Assembly: GCF_000236685.1 (NCBI RefSeq)
Contig: NC_016633.1
Location: 558,001 to 622,000 of the forward strand
Direction: 5' to 3'
From: Sphaerochaeta pleomorpha str. Grapes
GTDB taxonomy: Bacteria; Spirochaetota; Spirochaetia; Sphaerochaetales; Sphaerochaetaceae
DNA: 64,000 nucleotides
The notes under the pieces are model-generated. The model saw only the letters and a program-made list of their open reading frames with translations. It did not search any database and had not been told where the DNA came from. Positions 1 through 8,063 of the stretch are shown piece after piece (position 1 is the stretch's first letter; the number at the start of each line of letters is the position of its first letter). A program made the position numbers and the translations under genes.

Positions 1-1024
1 CCTCTGTCATAAAACTGCCTTTGTCAAACATTCCCCCATGACTGGCAAGCGCATCCCCATGGTCACTGGTCCAAAGGATTATAGTATCTTCTTCCAGTCC
101 GAATTTCTTGATTTGATTGACTATCTGTCCGGCAGCATCATCGACCATTGTCGAATGGGCATAGGCAATCTTCAGATACCTAGACCATTCTTCCCAGGGA
201 AAAACGCTGGGAATAACAAGGTTACCGGTATCATCAGCAATGGGTTTATTCATATGGCGATACGTTTTCGGTTTATCGGCGAGATTATCATCAAAATTCG
301 GATATCTGGGAATCTTGACATCCTTGTATAGATCCAGATATTCCTGGGTAGGGAAATAAGGCTGATGAGGTCCCCAAAAGTCGATTCTCATGTGGAATGG
401 TTTTTCGCTATGTTGTAAATCCTTCAATTTTTCACAAGCAAGAGATGACAGAAAGAATGCCTCATGGGTCTCTTTTGGGGTAACGGTCTTCCCAAAACAA
501 GGTTCACCACACCAATATTGGTCACAGGTATATGCATTATTACCCTCTACCAAAGAGGGGAAAGTCTGGGCGGTGTTTTCATTCGCAAATACAGTATCAA
601 TCACATGAAGAGGTGCCGGAAGGTGGTTTTTTTCCAGATATTCCTTATAGATTCCAGTAATATAGGGATTTCCATATTCAGCGGGGGAAAACCCCTTGGA
701 TCGGTGGTCCAATGCAGTACCTGGACCTGCATGCCATTTACCGAATACGTAATTGTCATACCCTGCAGCATCCAATACTTCGAGATACGTATCCCGTTCA
801 AATGGAGCTGGTTCCTGGTTGTATAAATTCCTATGGTTATGCGGGTATAGACCAGTGAGCATCGTCCTACGCACAGGCCCACAGAGCGGGGTCGTACAAC
901 AAGCATGCTCAAAACTCGTAGCAGTCTCTGTAAAAGCCTCGAAACAAGGGCGTTTGATTTCATCATGATGCCTAAACAACTGATGGTCGGAAACAATCAT
1001 CACTATATTGGGTTTTTTCTTCAT
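1..1024 (-). CDS. Sulfatase, partial (3' end beyond window)
   Basis: Reading the minus strand gives an open frame from ATG at 1024 to the window edge, so the C-terminus is missing. The protein starts MKKKPNIVMIVSDHQ, as cytoplasmic sulfatases of the alkaline-phosphatase fold do, with metal-ligand Asp near residue 13. Around residues 48-52 it carries C-G-P-V-R, the C-x-P-x-R signature whose Cys becomes formylglycine. Near the edge it reads TSDHGDALASHG, the second metal-binding Asp-His pair of the family. No signal peptide is visible, so the enzyme should be cytoplasmic. An in-frame ATG at 1045 overlaps the stop of the upstream sulfatase (ATGA), but the ATG at 1024 has a GGGGGA motif upstream and matches the family start better. 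Last visible gene of the sulfatase/ABC operon. The substrate (a sulfated sugar) is inferred from context only. Confidence 0.88.
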   Translation of the reverse strand, partial: MKKKPNIVMIVSDHQLFRHHDEIKRPCFEAFTETATSFEHACCTTPLCGPVRRTMLTGLYPHNHRNLYNQEPAPFERDTYLEVLDAAGYDNYVFGKWHAGPGTALDHRSKGFSPAEYGNPYITGIYKEYLEKNHLPAPLHVIDTVFANENTAQTFPSLVEGNNAYTCDQYWCGEPCFGKTVTPKETHEAFFLSSLACEKLKDLQHSEKPFHMRIDFWGPHQPYFPTQEYLDLYKDVKIPRYPNFDDNLADKPKTYRHMNKPIADDTGNLVIPSVFPWEEWSRYLKIAYAHSTMVDDAAGQIVNQIKKFGLEEDTIILWTSDHGDALASHGGMFDKGSFMTE

Positions 1025-1041
1025 TCTGTCTGTTCCCCCAT

Positions 1042-2364
1042 TCATTTTTTCTTCAGAAAAGCAACGATCAAAGACAGCAGGTCCTGTTCTATTTGCAGAT
1101 CCATACCTGCAAGATTGTACATTTCGGCAATATCATTGCGCCTATCGAACAACATATACGGTTTTCGTTCCCGATTTACCACCATTTTCCACTCATCGGT
1201 AATTACCGCAGTCTCCCCATTGTATTCACTGAAGACAAATCCACGGCGTTCGGAACATACAGATTTCCCTTCCTGTCCATCGGGTACCTGTATACCCACT
1301 AAATCCAGAAGGGTTGGCCCCAAATCCAAGAGTTCAACCAAATTATTTGAAACATCCCTTTTTGGGGGCCCTGCTTGCTTAAGGATGAAGGGAATCTTCA
1401 AGGAACTATCCAAAAAGTTTTGTTTATAGAGTCGACCCCTGTCGCCAAGCATTTCCCCATGGTCGGAAACAAACACAATGATGGTGTTTTCATACAGACT
1501 TTTGGCTTTCAGCAGGCAAAGGATCCGGCCGATTTGTTTATCTATAAGATTTACCTTTGCAAGGTAAGCCCTACGTATTGAGGCTGCATCCTCTTTTGAT
1601 ACTCTTTTATAAGGCAAAGGTTTATCGTAATCCCCCAAAGGCCTAGCCGTATTGGCATTGATAAAATCAGGCAAAGCCTGTTCAACGGCAACATGCTCAA
1701 ACTTTTTTACATACTCCAAGGGAGCATCCCAAGGATCATGCGGCCCCGGAAAACTTATCATGGAAAAAAACGGTGCATCCCCCGAATAATCTGATAAATA
1801 GGAATACCCTTGCTCCCCTACATAGGAATCGAGGTAGAGTGATTGTGGCAATACAGTAGGATTTACATCAGTTTGGTTTTCCCCATAGCGCCGTCGCATA
1901 TCCTCGTTATAGACATCAATCAAGCCTTGGTCTCTCCACAGCTGCGTAACGTGCGAAAGCAATCTTCCTGCAACCCTAGGACCGGGAACCTCATCGACTA
2001 CATTGAATCCCAGCGATTGGATATAGGCCTCTGCTTTTCGCATATCGGGAATTGAACCATCATAGGCATAATAATGGGTTTTCCCAAATACACTTGTCTC
2101 ATACCCATTTTTTCTCAGTGTATTCACCCAATTCGGGGAATTTGATTCTATCTGGTGCGGTGCATTGTTGACAATACCCAGCTGATGGGGATATTTGCCG
2201 ACAAGCAAAGAGGCCCTTGCCGGAGCACAGATCGGAGAGGTTGTCATACATTCAGTGAATTGACAGCCATCCTCGCAGAGACTGTTTAGATGGGGAGTGG
2301 CAAACCCCAAAGCATCAAATCTCATCTGGTCAACCATCAAAAACAGGATATTCGGTTTTTTCAT
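1042..2364 (-). CDS. Sulfatase (C-x-P-x-R type)
   Basis: About 440 residues with no signal peptide, so probably a cytoplasmic sulfate-ester hydrolase. It starts MKKPNILFLMVDQMR, giving the first metal Asp, and carries C-A-P-A-R at residues 46-50, the formylglycine-type active-site signature. VSDHGEMLGD later supplies the second Asp-His metal pair. Its ATG shares one base with the stop codon of the upstream permease (TAATG), which fixes this start against a longer upstream extension and shows translational coupling. Maturation of the Cys needs a formylglycine-generating enzyme or an AtsB-type radical SAM enzyme, and neither is encoded in this window. The C-terminus is short and ends in a Lys run. 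The substrate cannot be told from sequence; the linked ABC importer suggests a sulfated mono- or oligosaccharide. Confidence 0.9.
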   Translation of the reverse strand: MKKPNILFLMVDQMRFDALGFATPHLNSLCEDGCQFTECMTTSPICAPARASLLVGKYPHQLGIVNNAPHQIESNSPNWVNTLRKNGYETSVFGKTHYYAYDGSIPDMRKAEAYIQSLGFNVVDEVPGPRVAGRLLSHVTQLWRDQGLIDVYNEDMRRRYGENQTDVNPTVLPQSLYLDSYVGEQGYSYLSDYSGDAPFFSMISFPGPHDPWDAPLEYVKKFEHVAVEQALPDFINANTARPLGDYDKPLPYKRVSKEDAASIRRAYLAKVNLIDKQIGRILCLLKAKSLYENTIIVFVSDHGEMLGDRGRLYKQNFLDSSLKIPFILKQAGPPKRDVSNNLVELLDLGPTLLDLVGIQVPDGQEGKSVCSERRGFVFSEYNGETAVITDEWKMVVNRERKPYMLFDRRNDIAEMYNLAGMDLQIEQDLLSLIVAFLKKK

Positions 2365-3203
2365 TATTCTTTCACACTTCCGCTTGTCATCCCGGCTATG
2401 TAGTATTTCTGCAGTAATAGGAACAAGATCAATACTGGTACCGTAGAGACAAGAGAAGAGGCAAATACCAATTCCCATGCAATACTCTGGTCAGTAAACA
2501 AATTTGCGATTGCCACACCAAGAACCTGCCAATCGGGTCTTCGCAAAATTATGAGCGGCCATACATAGCTATCCCAGGCAAAGAAGAATTTAATCAAACC
2601 ACCGCTTATCAAGGCTGGTACGATATTCGGAAGCATAACCAAATAAAAAATCTTGTAATGGGGGCATCCGTCTATGACTGCAGCATTATGCAAATCAGAG
2701 GGTATCTGGGAAAAATGATTCGTAAACAACATAATCTGGAAGGCATCTACCAGCCAGGGTAACCACAAGGCAGTAAACGTATCGCCCAAACCAAGATTCT
2801 GGACAACCAGAAAGGTAGGAATCATCCGTGCCTCAAAGGGAACCATCATAGTAAAGATAACGATGGCATATAAAGCTTTCGCCCCCTTAAAAGTAAAACG
2901 GGCGAAAATGTAAGACATGGAAGAGCAGACAAAAAGCGACCCCAGTACGGTGACAGCTGAAAGGAGCAAGGAATTATATACATTCCGTAAAAAGTCCATT
3001 TCAACCAGCGTCCTGAAATTTTCCAGAGTGGGATCAAGGGGTATGAAGGTTTTCCAAGATACAGGAAAGATATAGGCAAACATTTCACTGCGTGCCTTAA
3101 ACGCAGAGCCAATCATCCATAGATAGGGCAAAAGGAATAGGAGACATAACAGGGACAACCCAATTCCCAGAAATGCATTCTTTACAGTTCTATTCGTTTT
3201 CAT
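2364..3203 (-). CDS. Carbohydrate ABC transporter permease, MalG-type
   Basis: A 279-residue inner-membrane permease of the CUT1 carbohydrate importer family. Six hydrophobic segments are visible, the first near residues 10-30. The cytoplasmic EAA loop reads NAAVIDGCPHYKIFYLVMLP, where it would dock the ATPase. GGGGAG stands seven bases before the ATG. It lies 12 bases after the MalF-type partner and overlaps the following sulfatase start by one base. No ATP-binding subunit is encoded in this operon, so a shared MsmX/MalK-type ATPase elsewhere is probably used, as is common for CUT1 systems. Confidence 0.92.
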   Translation of the reverse strand: MKTNRTVKNAFLGIGLSLLCLLFLLPYLWMIGSAFKARSEMFAYIFPVSWKTFIPLDPTLENFRTLVEMDFLRNVYNSLLLSAVTVLGSLFVCSSMSYIFARFTFKGAKALYAIVIFTMMVPFEARMIPTFLVVQNLGLGDTFTALWLPWLVDAFQIMLFTNHFSQIPSDLHNAAVIDGCPHYKIFYLVMLPNIVPALISGGLIKFFFAWDSYVWPLIILRRPDWQVLGVAIANLFTDQSIAWELVFASSLVSTVPVLILFLLLQKYYIAGMTSGSVKE

Positions 3204-3215
3204 CTCTGTACTCCC

Positions 3216-4106
3216 CTAGCCCTTTTTCTTTGTTTTCTGTTGGATAATACTTATTGCAATCAAAATTGCGGCAAGTATTATGGAAAGGGCAGAAGCATAC
3301 CCGATCTGGTTATACGTGAACGCATTTTCATAAATATGCATGACAACGACATTGGTCGAACCTGCAGGTCCCCCATTGGTAGTCAACAGTACAGGTCCGA
3401 ATACCTGGAAGGAACGAATGGTTGTAGTCAGGAAAATAAAAGCAATGGTACTTCTGATCATAGGAATCGTTACATACCAATGTTTTTGAAAACCCGTCAC
3501 CCCATCCAGGCTGGCCGCTTCATAGATAGAGGCTGGAACACTGAGCAGGCCAGCAAGGAAAAACAACATGGTCAATCCGACATTCTTCCAGATGGTAATT
3601 GCAGCAATAGTCCATAAAGCCTGATTCGCATCGGTCAAGAAACTTTGGGCAGGGATTCGAACCATTGCAAGCAAAGCATTTACCAGACCATTGGAAGGAT
3701 GGAACATCAATCCAAGGATTGCAGTAGCTACTACCATCGAGGTAATGACAGGAACCAAAATAACCGTCCTTAGAAAGGATGTATATCGTGTCTTATTAAC
3801 AATCAAAAGACTCAGGAGGAAGCCAAAAAACATTTGCATGGGGACTCTCATGAGAAAATATTTGCAGGTAATCCAAAGTGAGGATAAGAATTCAACATCA
3901 GCAAACGCCCTTTTAAAATTTTTCATTCCCACGAATGTACGGGTATTGTTCATAAGATTGATTTTAAAGAAGCTGTAATCAAAAGCAGTGAAAATTGGCA
4001 ACAATTGAAACAACACCATCAATACCAATCCAGGAACAAGAAATAATACAATGGCAAGTACGATATCTTTATCTTTCCTAAATGATTTCAGCTCATATTT
4101 TTCCAT
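3216..4106 (-). CDS. Carbohydrate ABC transporter permease, MalF-type
   Basis: A 296-residue membrane protein with a first transmembrane segment near residues 17-37 and the EAA loop EAASLDGVTGFQKHWYVTIP in the second half. It forms a heterodimer with the MalG-type permease encoded next, and would carry the ligand delivered by the binding protein encoded before it. A GAGAGGA ribosome-binding site precedes the ATG. The 53-base gap to the binding-protein gene holds only a weak hairpin, unlike the strong hairpins at the other binding-protein junctions in this window. Confidence 0.92.
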   Translation of the reverse strand: MEKYELKSFRKDKDIVLAIVLFLVPGLVLMVLFQLLPIFTAFDYSFFKINLMNNTRTFVGMKNFKRAFADVEFLSSLWITCKYFLMRVPMQMFFGFLLSLLIVNKTRYTSFLRTVILVPVITSMVVATAILGLMFHPSNGLVNALLAMVRIPAQSFLTDANQALWTIAAITIWKNVGLTMLFFLAGLLSVPASIYEAASLDGVTGFQKHWYVTIPMIRSTIAFIFLTTTIRSFQVFGPVLLTTNGGPAGSTNVVVMHIYENAFTYNQIGYASALSIILAAILIAISIIQQKTKKKG

Positions 4107-4159
4107 AAGAGTCCTCTCTTTCCAATCCAGTCAAGGCTACCATGCAAGACCTTCAAGAT

Positions 4160-5455
4160 TTACAGATTCTTCATCTGATTCTCAAAAATTTTGATCTTGT
4201 CTTTCACTGTTTTCTCAATATCGGCCCCAGATACGATATCTTCAAACATATCAAATCCAATAATGGCATTGTACAGGGTATATCCTGGTGTTATCGGCCT
4301 GGCTTCTCCATACATTTCCAAGTTCTTGAGAAAGAATTGTTGTGCTTCCTTGGCATACAATTCAGGATGTTTTTCAGCAAATCCAATACGGCTTACCAGA
4401 TCAACCCCAGAGGTCTTGAAATAGGTAACCAGCCCCTCTTCGCTACCAGCAAACTTCACAAAATCCTTTGCCAGGTTAGGAACTTTGGTTTTTGCCGAAA
4501 CGGAAATTGCAAATCCACCTGTGTGGGTAAGAGGTGTCTTAAAATAGGGGAGAGGCATCAATCCCCACGAAAGGTCCGGAAACTTGGAATTCAACTGGCT
4601 TGCAGTTGCCAAAAACGAAATCATGGTAATTGATTGTCCAGTAGCAAAAGCATCCGGAACCTCTGCAAGGGAACATATATTGTCTTTTTGATACAGATCC
4701 TGATAGAAGGCATAAGCTTCCATAGCCTCCGGAGTATCTGCATAGCCTGTCAAGGTCATTCCATCCGGAGAAATTGCTTTGTACGTGTTTGAACCTTTTA
4801 CTCCATTGGAGCGGATGATCGGGGTAATCCAGAAATCCCCGGCCCCAGGATTGGACAGGAAGGTCAAGCCCCAAAGACGCTGGCCGTTCTTTTTCTCTAC
4901 TGCATCCCTGACAGCAAGGATATTTTCCTTCCATTGAGACCAGGTCCAAGGATTCTCCAACGTTGCAGGCTCAATCCCCGCAAGCGCGAAATACTCCTTG
5001 TTATAATACATTGCAGAACAGGATTCCCGGAACGGATAGGCATATAGATGCCCCTCATAGGTTGCTGTTTCGATGACAGACGGAACAAAAAGACCCTGTT
5101 GCGAAACGTCAAGGATATCGTCAAGGGGAAGCAAGGAACCGAAATATGCATTGGTTGGGGCATCGGTTACTGCTGACATGATAATATCATCGACCTCATC
5201 GCTGGACCACATTACCGTCAGCTGCTCTTTGTATTTTCCGAAAGGAACACTTCTGACTGATATCTGGGTGTCAGGATTTTTTTCCATGTAGGCCTTTGCC
5301 AACGCTTCCATTCCCTGGGGGACTCCGGGACTCTGCGGGACAAAGATTTTTAAAACCTTGCTCTCTTCAAGCGGGGCTTTTTCCACTTTTCCATTGGCAA
5401 ATAGCATCGCGGATGCCATTACGATTAAGATCAACATAGCTACTGGCTTTTTCAT
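4160..5455 (-). CDS. ABC transporter sugar-binding protein
   Basis: An extracytoplasmic solute-binding protein of family 1 (MalE-like), about 431 residues from the ATG at 5455. That start has AGGAG seven bases upstream; the in-frame ATG five codons earlier does not. The signal peptide has a KKP n-region, a hydrophobic core and a probable cleavage site at LFA-NG, followed by N-G-K-V-E. No lipobox Cys is seen. The mature protein has typical family features such as MYYNKEYFALAGIEP and NPWTWSQWKE. It lies between a sulfatase gene and the two permeases in one operon. Ligand unknown; a sulfated saccharide is inferred from the three neighbouring sulfatases. Confidence 0.9.
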   Translation of the reverse strand: MKKPVAMLILIVMASAMLFANGKVEKAPLEESKVLKIFVPQSPGVPQGMEALAKAYMEKNPDTQISVRSVPFGKYKEQLTVMWSSDEVDDIIMSAVTDAPTNAYFGSLLPLDDILDVSQQGLFVPSVIETATYEGHLYAYPFRESCSAMYYNKEYFALAGIEPATLENPWTWSQWKENILAVRDAVEKKNGQRLWGLTFLSNPGAGDFWITPIIRSNGVKGSNTYKAISPDGMTLTGYADTPEAMEAYAFYQDLYQKDNICSLAEVPDAFATGQSITMISFLATASQLNSKFPDLSWGLMPLPYFKTPLTHTGGFAISVSAKTKVPNLAKDFVKFAGSEEGLVTYFKTSGVDLVSRIGFAEKHPELYAKEAQQFFLKNLEMYGEARPITPGYTLYNAIIGFDMFEDIVSGADIEKTVKDKIKIFENQMKNL

Positions 5456-5471
5456 CCTCTGACTCCTCATC

Positions 5472-6863
5472 TTATGCTTTCCACGCCACTATATTGTTGT
5501 AGCGTGGTAGATTCTCATAGTTTTGTGTATTGAATTCATCAACCACATAGGCAGCATAGTGTCGTTCGATTAAAATCCTCAAATTTTCTATGACCCCCTG
5601 ATACCTTTCATCGTTATAGAAAGAAACTGTCTCATCAGGATCCCTATCCAAGTCGAAAAGTAGATTCTGATCTTTATGGGGATACAATACCAGCTTAAGA
5701 TTTTTCCATTTAGCCATTTTCACAGGACCATACTCACAGAACTGCACATCTCTCCAAGGGCCTCCATACGGTTCCGTGTTGGTTAAAAAGCAAGAATAGC
5801 TTTTACCGGGTGAATTCCTTTTCTCTTTTTCGCTTTTCATTTCCTCGATCCCCGCCAAATCGAGAAGCGTATTGAACAAGTCCGTATGGTCTACAAACTC
5901 GGTACGGACTTGTTTGGAAAACAAATAGTTTGGAGCATAGAATATCAAGGGAACGCGGATATCTTCCTCAACCATATTGATGGGATAGGTGGCATTGGCT
6001 TTGCCAAATAGGCCATGTTGACCGCAATTCAGTCCATGGTCGGCCGTATAAATGATAATGGTGTTTTCCAATATCCCCTGTCTTTCCAATTCATCCAGTA
6101 CCCTTCCCACAGATTCATCAATCTGCGAAATCCCTGCGTAGTATTGGCAAAGCGCCTCTTTTCTATCTGTTCTGGATGGATACAAAGATTCATTTCTTTG
6201 TATTCCAAAAGGATAATTTGCGTGTTTCAAAAAGGTATCGACCCCTTTTCTCCTATAATATTCTACCAGTCTTTCAGGATGGCCTTCAAAAGGGCTATGG
6301 GTCGCATAATGACCCGAGACAAGGAAAAAGGATTTGTTTTCGTCTTTCCTGTTTCGAAGATACTCGATAGTATCATCGGTAATATTCTGGCTCATATAGC
6401 CACTTCTTTGAACAGGCTCATTCCCTCTGTAATGGATTCTTTCGCCCCTATGGGAAATGGGAAAATCCGGACCAATGGTATAACAGTAATCAAAGCCCTG
6501 CTTGCCGATACATTCTTGGCCTAGATGCCATTTGCCTATCAACGCAGTCTCATAACCATTTTCTTGCAATAACTCAGGCATGAGCTTTTCACGTTGCATC
6601 CAGTTTTTATCAACGGTATCGGGATCTGAACCGATAAAATCATGAACCCCATGCTGGGAAGATATTCTGCCAGTAAAAAGGCATGCTCTCCCAGGGGAAC
6701 AAACAGGAGTCGGAGTAAACGCATTCTGCATGACTATCCCCTGCCCTGCCAGATAATCCAGATTTGGTGTTACAATATCGGGATTACCATAACAACCATT
6801 CGCCCAAGCGGCATGGTCATCAGTCAGAAATAGTACGATATTCGGTTTTTTATTCCCTTTCAT
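5472..6863 (-). CDS. Sulfatase (C-x-P-x-R type)
   Basis: A 463-residue sulfatase without a signal peptide. It begins MKGNKKPNIVLFLTDDHAAW (two metal Asp residues) and carries C-S-P-G-R at residues 55-59, the formylglycine signature. GKWHLGQ near residue 113 is the conserved Lys-His motif of the family, and YTADHGLNCGQHG supplies the distal metal ligands. The start overlaps the end of the Crp/Fnr-like regulator gene by 14 bases, so regulator and enzyme are co-transcribed. It differs clearly from the two other sulfatases of this operon in sequence, which suggests different positional specificity rather than recent duplication. Substrate unknown. Confidence 0.91.
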   Translation of the reverse strand: MKGNKKPNIVLFLTDDHAAWANGCYGNPDIVTPNLDYLAGQGIVMQNAFTPTPVCSPGRACLFTGRISSQHGVHDFIGSDPDTVDKNWMQREKLMPELLQENGYETALIGKWHLGQECIGKQGFDYCYTIGPDFPISHRGERIHYRGNEPVQRSGYMSQNITDDTIEYLRNRKDENKSFFLVSGHYATHSPFEGHPERLVEYYRRKGVDTFLKHANYPFGIQRNESLYPSRTDRKEALCQYYAGISQIDESVGRVLDELERQGILENTIIIYTADHGLNCGQHGLFGKANATYPINMVEEDIRVPLIFYAPNYLFSKQVRTEFVDHTDLFNTLLDLAGIEEMKSEKEKRNSPGKSYSCFLTNTEPYGGPWRDVQFCEYGPVKMAKWKNLKLVLYPHKDQNLLFDLDRDPDETVSFYNDERYQGVIENLRILIERHYAAYVVDEFNTQNYENLPRYNNIVAWKA

Positions 6864-7542
6864 TCTCTAAATATTCCTCCATCAGTTCTATTTGCTGAAA
6901 ATTAACGGTAATTTTTCCTTTTTCCAGACTGCACAACCCCTCTTTCTCCAAGGAAGCTGTTACCCGATATAGTGTCCTCAGGCTCATTCCTAACTGGAAT
7001 GCAAGCTCTTCCCTGTTCAGTGGCAACCTTGCCTTTCCGGTGCTAATTACTGACTGTTTGCAATGGAGAACCAGATATTTGACCATGTTTTTCTTTTTAC
7101 TGAAAACGCCGATAGATCCCACGTCCTTGATTGAGAAGTACATCTGTTTGGCAAAGTACCTGCTCACTGTCTGATAGGCTTTGAAATCAGACTGTATCCA
7201 AGTAGCAAAATCCTGCTTTTTAATTCTGATAAACCCGGACTCACACTGGGTAATAACCGTCGATGTAGATTTTTTCTCCTCAGCCAAGAGCTCCAGCAAT
7301 CCCATGAACCCCGGAGCCTTTTTAACGGCATAGGAATAATTCCGGCCATTGTCATATTCATTCATAACCAGCATTTCCCCGGTCACGAGAATGAATATAT
7401 AGGGATTATCGATACCTTTCTTAATGATGAGCTTATGGGAAGGCAATTCTAAATATTCCATTCTAGTCAGATAACGATCAGGCAGGTTCTCAAACAACTG
7501 CTGCAACCATTCATTGTTTTCAATTACAGTTTGTATCGTCAT
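6850..7542 (-). CDS. Crp/Fnr-family transcriptional regulator
   Basis: About 230 residues from the ATG at 7542, which has GAGG eight bases upstream. A GTG twenty codons earlier (7602) is an alternative start. The N-terminal two thirds look like a cyclic-nucleotide-binding-type beta barrel (IFILVTGEMLVMNEY, then GFMGLLELLAEE). The C-terminal helix-turn-helix reads LPLNREELAFQLGMSLRTLYRVTASLEKEGL. The usual phosphate-binding cassette with its Arg-Ser pair is not evident, so a cAMP ligand is unlikely, and no Fnr-type N-terminal Cys cluster is present. First gene of the sulfatase/ABC operon, so it probably senses a pathway signal and controls its own operon. The effector is unknown. Confidence 0.85.
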   Translation of the reverse strand: MTIQTVIENNEWLQQLFENLPDRYLTRMEYLELPSHKLIIKKGIDNPYIFILVTGEMLVMNEYDNGRNYSYAVKKAPGFMGLLELLAEEKKSTSTVITQCESGFIRIKKQDFATWIQSDFKAYQTVSRYFAKQMYFSIKDVGSIGVFSKKKNMVKYLVLHCKQSVISTGKARLPLNREELAFQLGMSLRTLYRVTASLEKEGLCSLEKGKITVNFQQIELMEEYLENERE

Positions 7543-7596
7543 ATCCTTATCCTCAACCTTGGCATTTACTATAGGGTATTCAACAGTACTAAATAA

Positions 7597-7636
7597 TGCC
7601 ACATGGCAGTTTTTTTAACATTTTTTTAAAATGTTA
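7597..7636. promoter_or_regulatory. Two inverted repeats upstream of the sulfatase operon
   Basis: A perfect inverted repeat, TAACATTTT-TTT-AAAATGTTA, occupies 7616-7636. A second, TGCCA-CA-TGGCA, occupies 7597-7608. Both lie just upstream of the regulator gene that heads the minus-strand operon, where an autoregulatory operator would be expected. No convincing -35/-10 pair was found beside them. Assignment as operator is inference; the A/T-rich repeat could also be a hairpin. Confidence 0.4.
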
Positions 7637-7997
7637 CACCATTGTTTCGAAGCCACTGCACAGGATACTTTTTCCTTTGCTCGATTGCTATTTGTACGCT
7701 ATTCACTGTATCGGAGATACAATCCTCTATCCTCTTTTTGGCTAGCTGGAAGATTCTTTAGGATTCAGATTGCAAACAGTCTTTCCCAATTCGGTAAAAC
7801 AAAGTACAGCTTGCCCTGGGTCAGTGATTATTTTTCTTGGATTACCGTTTGAAACAAGTATTTGCAGAAAATCTTTCTTATGGTACCCATTGTTGACAGC
7901 AAAGAAAAAATCCTCAAACAACGCGTTCAAGTACAGTTTAATCACAAATAAGCAAGTAATTTACTATACATTATCGACTATTAGTACAAATTAAACT
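7637..7997. other. Intergenic region without a convincing gene
   Basis: The region lies between the divergent sulfatase operon and the CstA gene. A minus-strand frame at 7742-7945 (67 codons, GTG start, ending in ESSS) has no ribosome-binding site and no recognised family. It could be a gene remnant, and I do not call it. Nothing else was seen apart from the promoter that begins at 7998. Confidence 0.5.
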
Positions 7998-8026
7998 TTG
8001 ACAACCAAAACCATAGGGTGTTTAAT
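7998..8026 (+). promoter_or_regulatory. Sigma-70-type promoter of cstA
   Basis: A perfect -35 TTGACA at 7998-8003 is followed after 17 bases by TTTAAT at 8021-8026, five of six matches to the -10 consensus. The predicted start of transcription is near 8033, giving a leader of about 30 bases with AAGGAGG before the ATG at 8064. Confidence 0.65.
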
Positions 8027-8063
8027 AAAAAATGGTTCGAGTAAAAAATCTAAGGAGGACGCT

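Noticed and set aside
7742-7945. Small minus-strand frame of 67 codons
   Set aside because: It has a GTG start without a ribosome-binding site and no recognisable family, and it lies in an intergenic region; kept only as a note.
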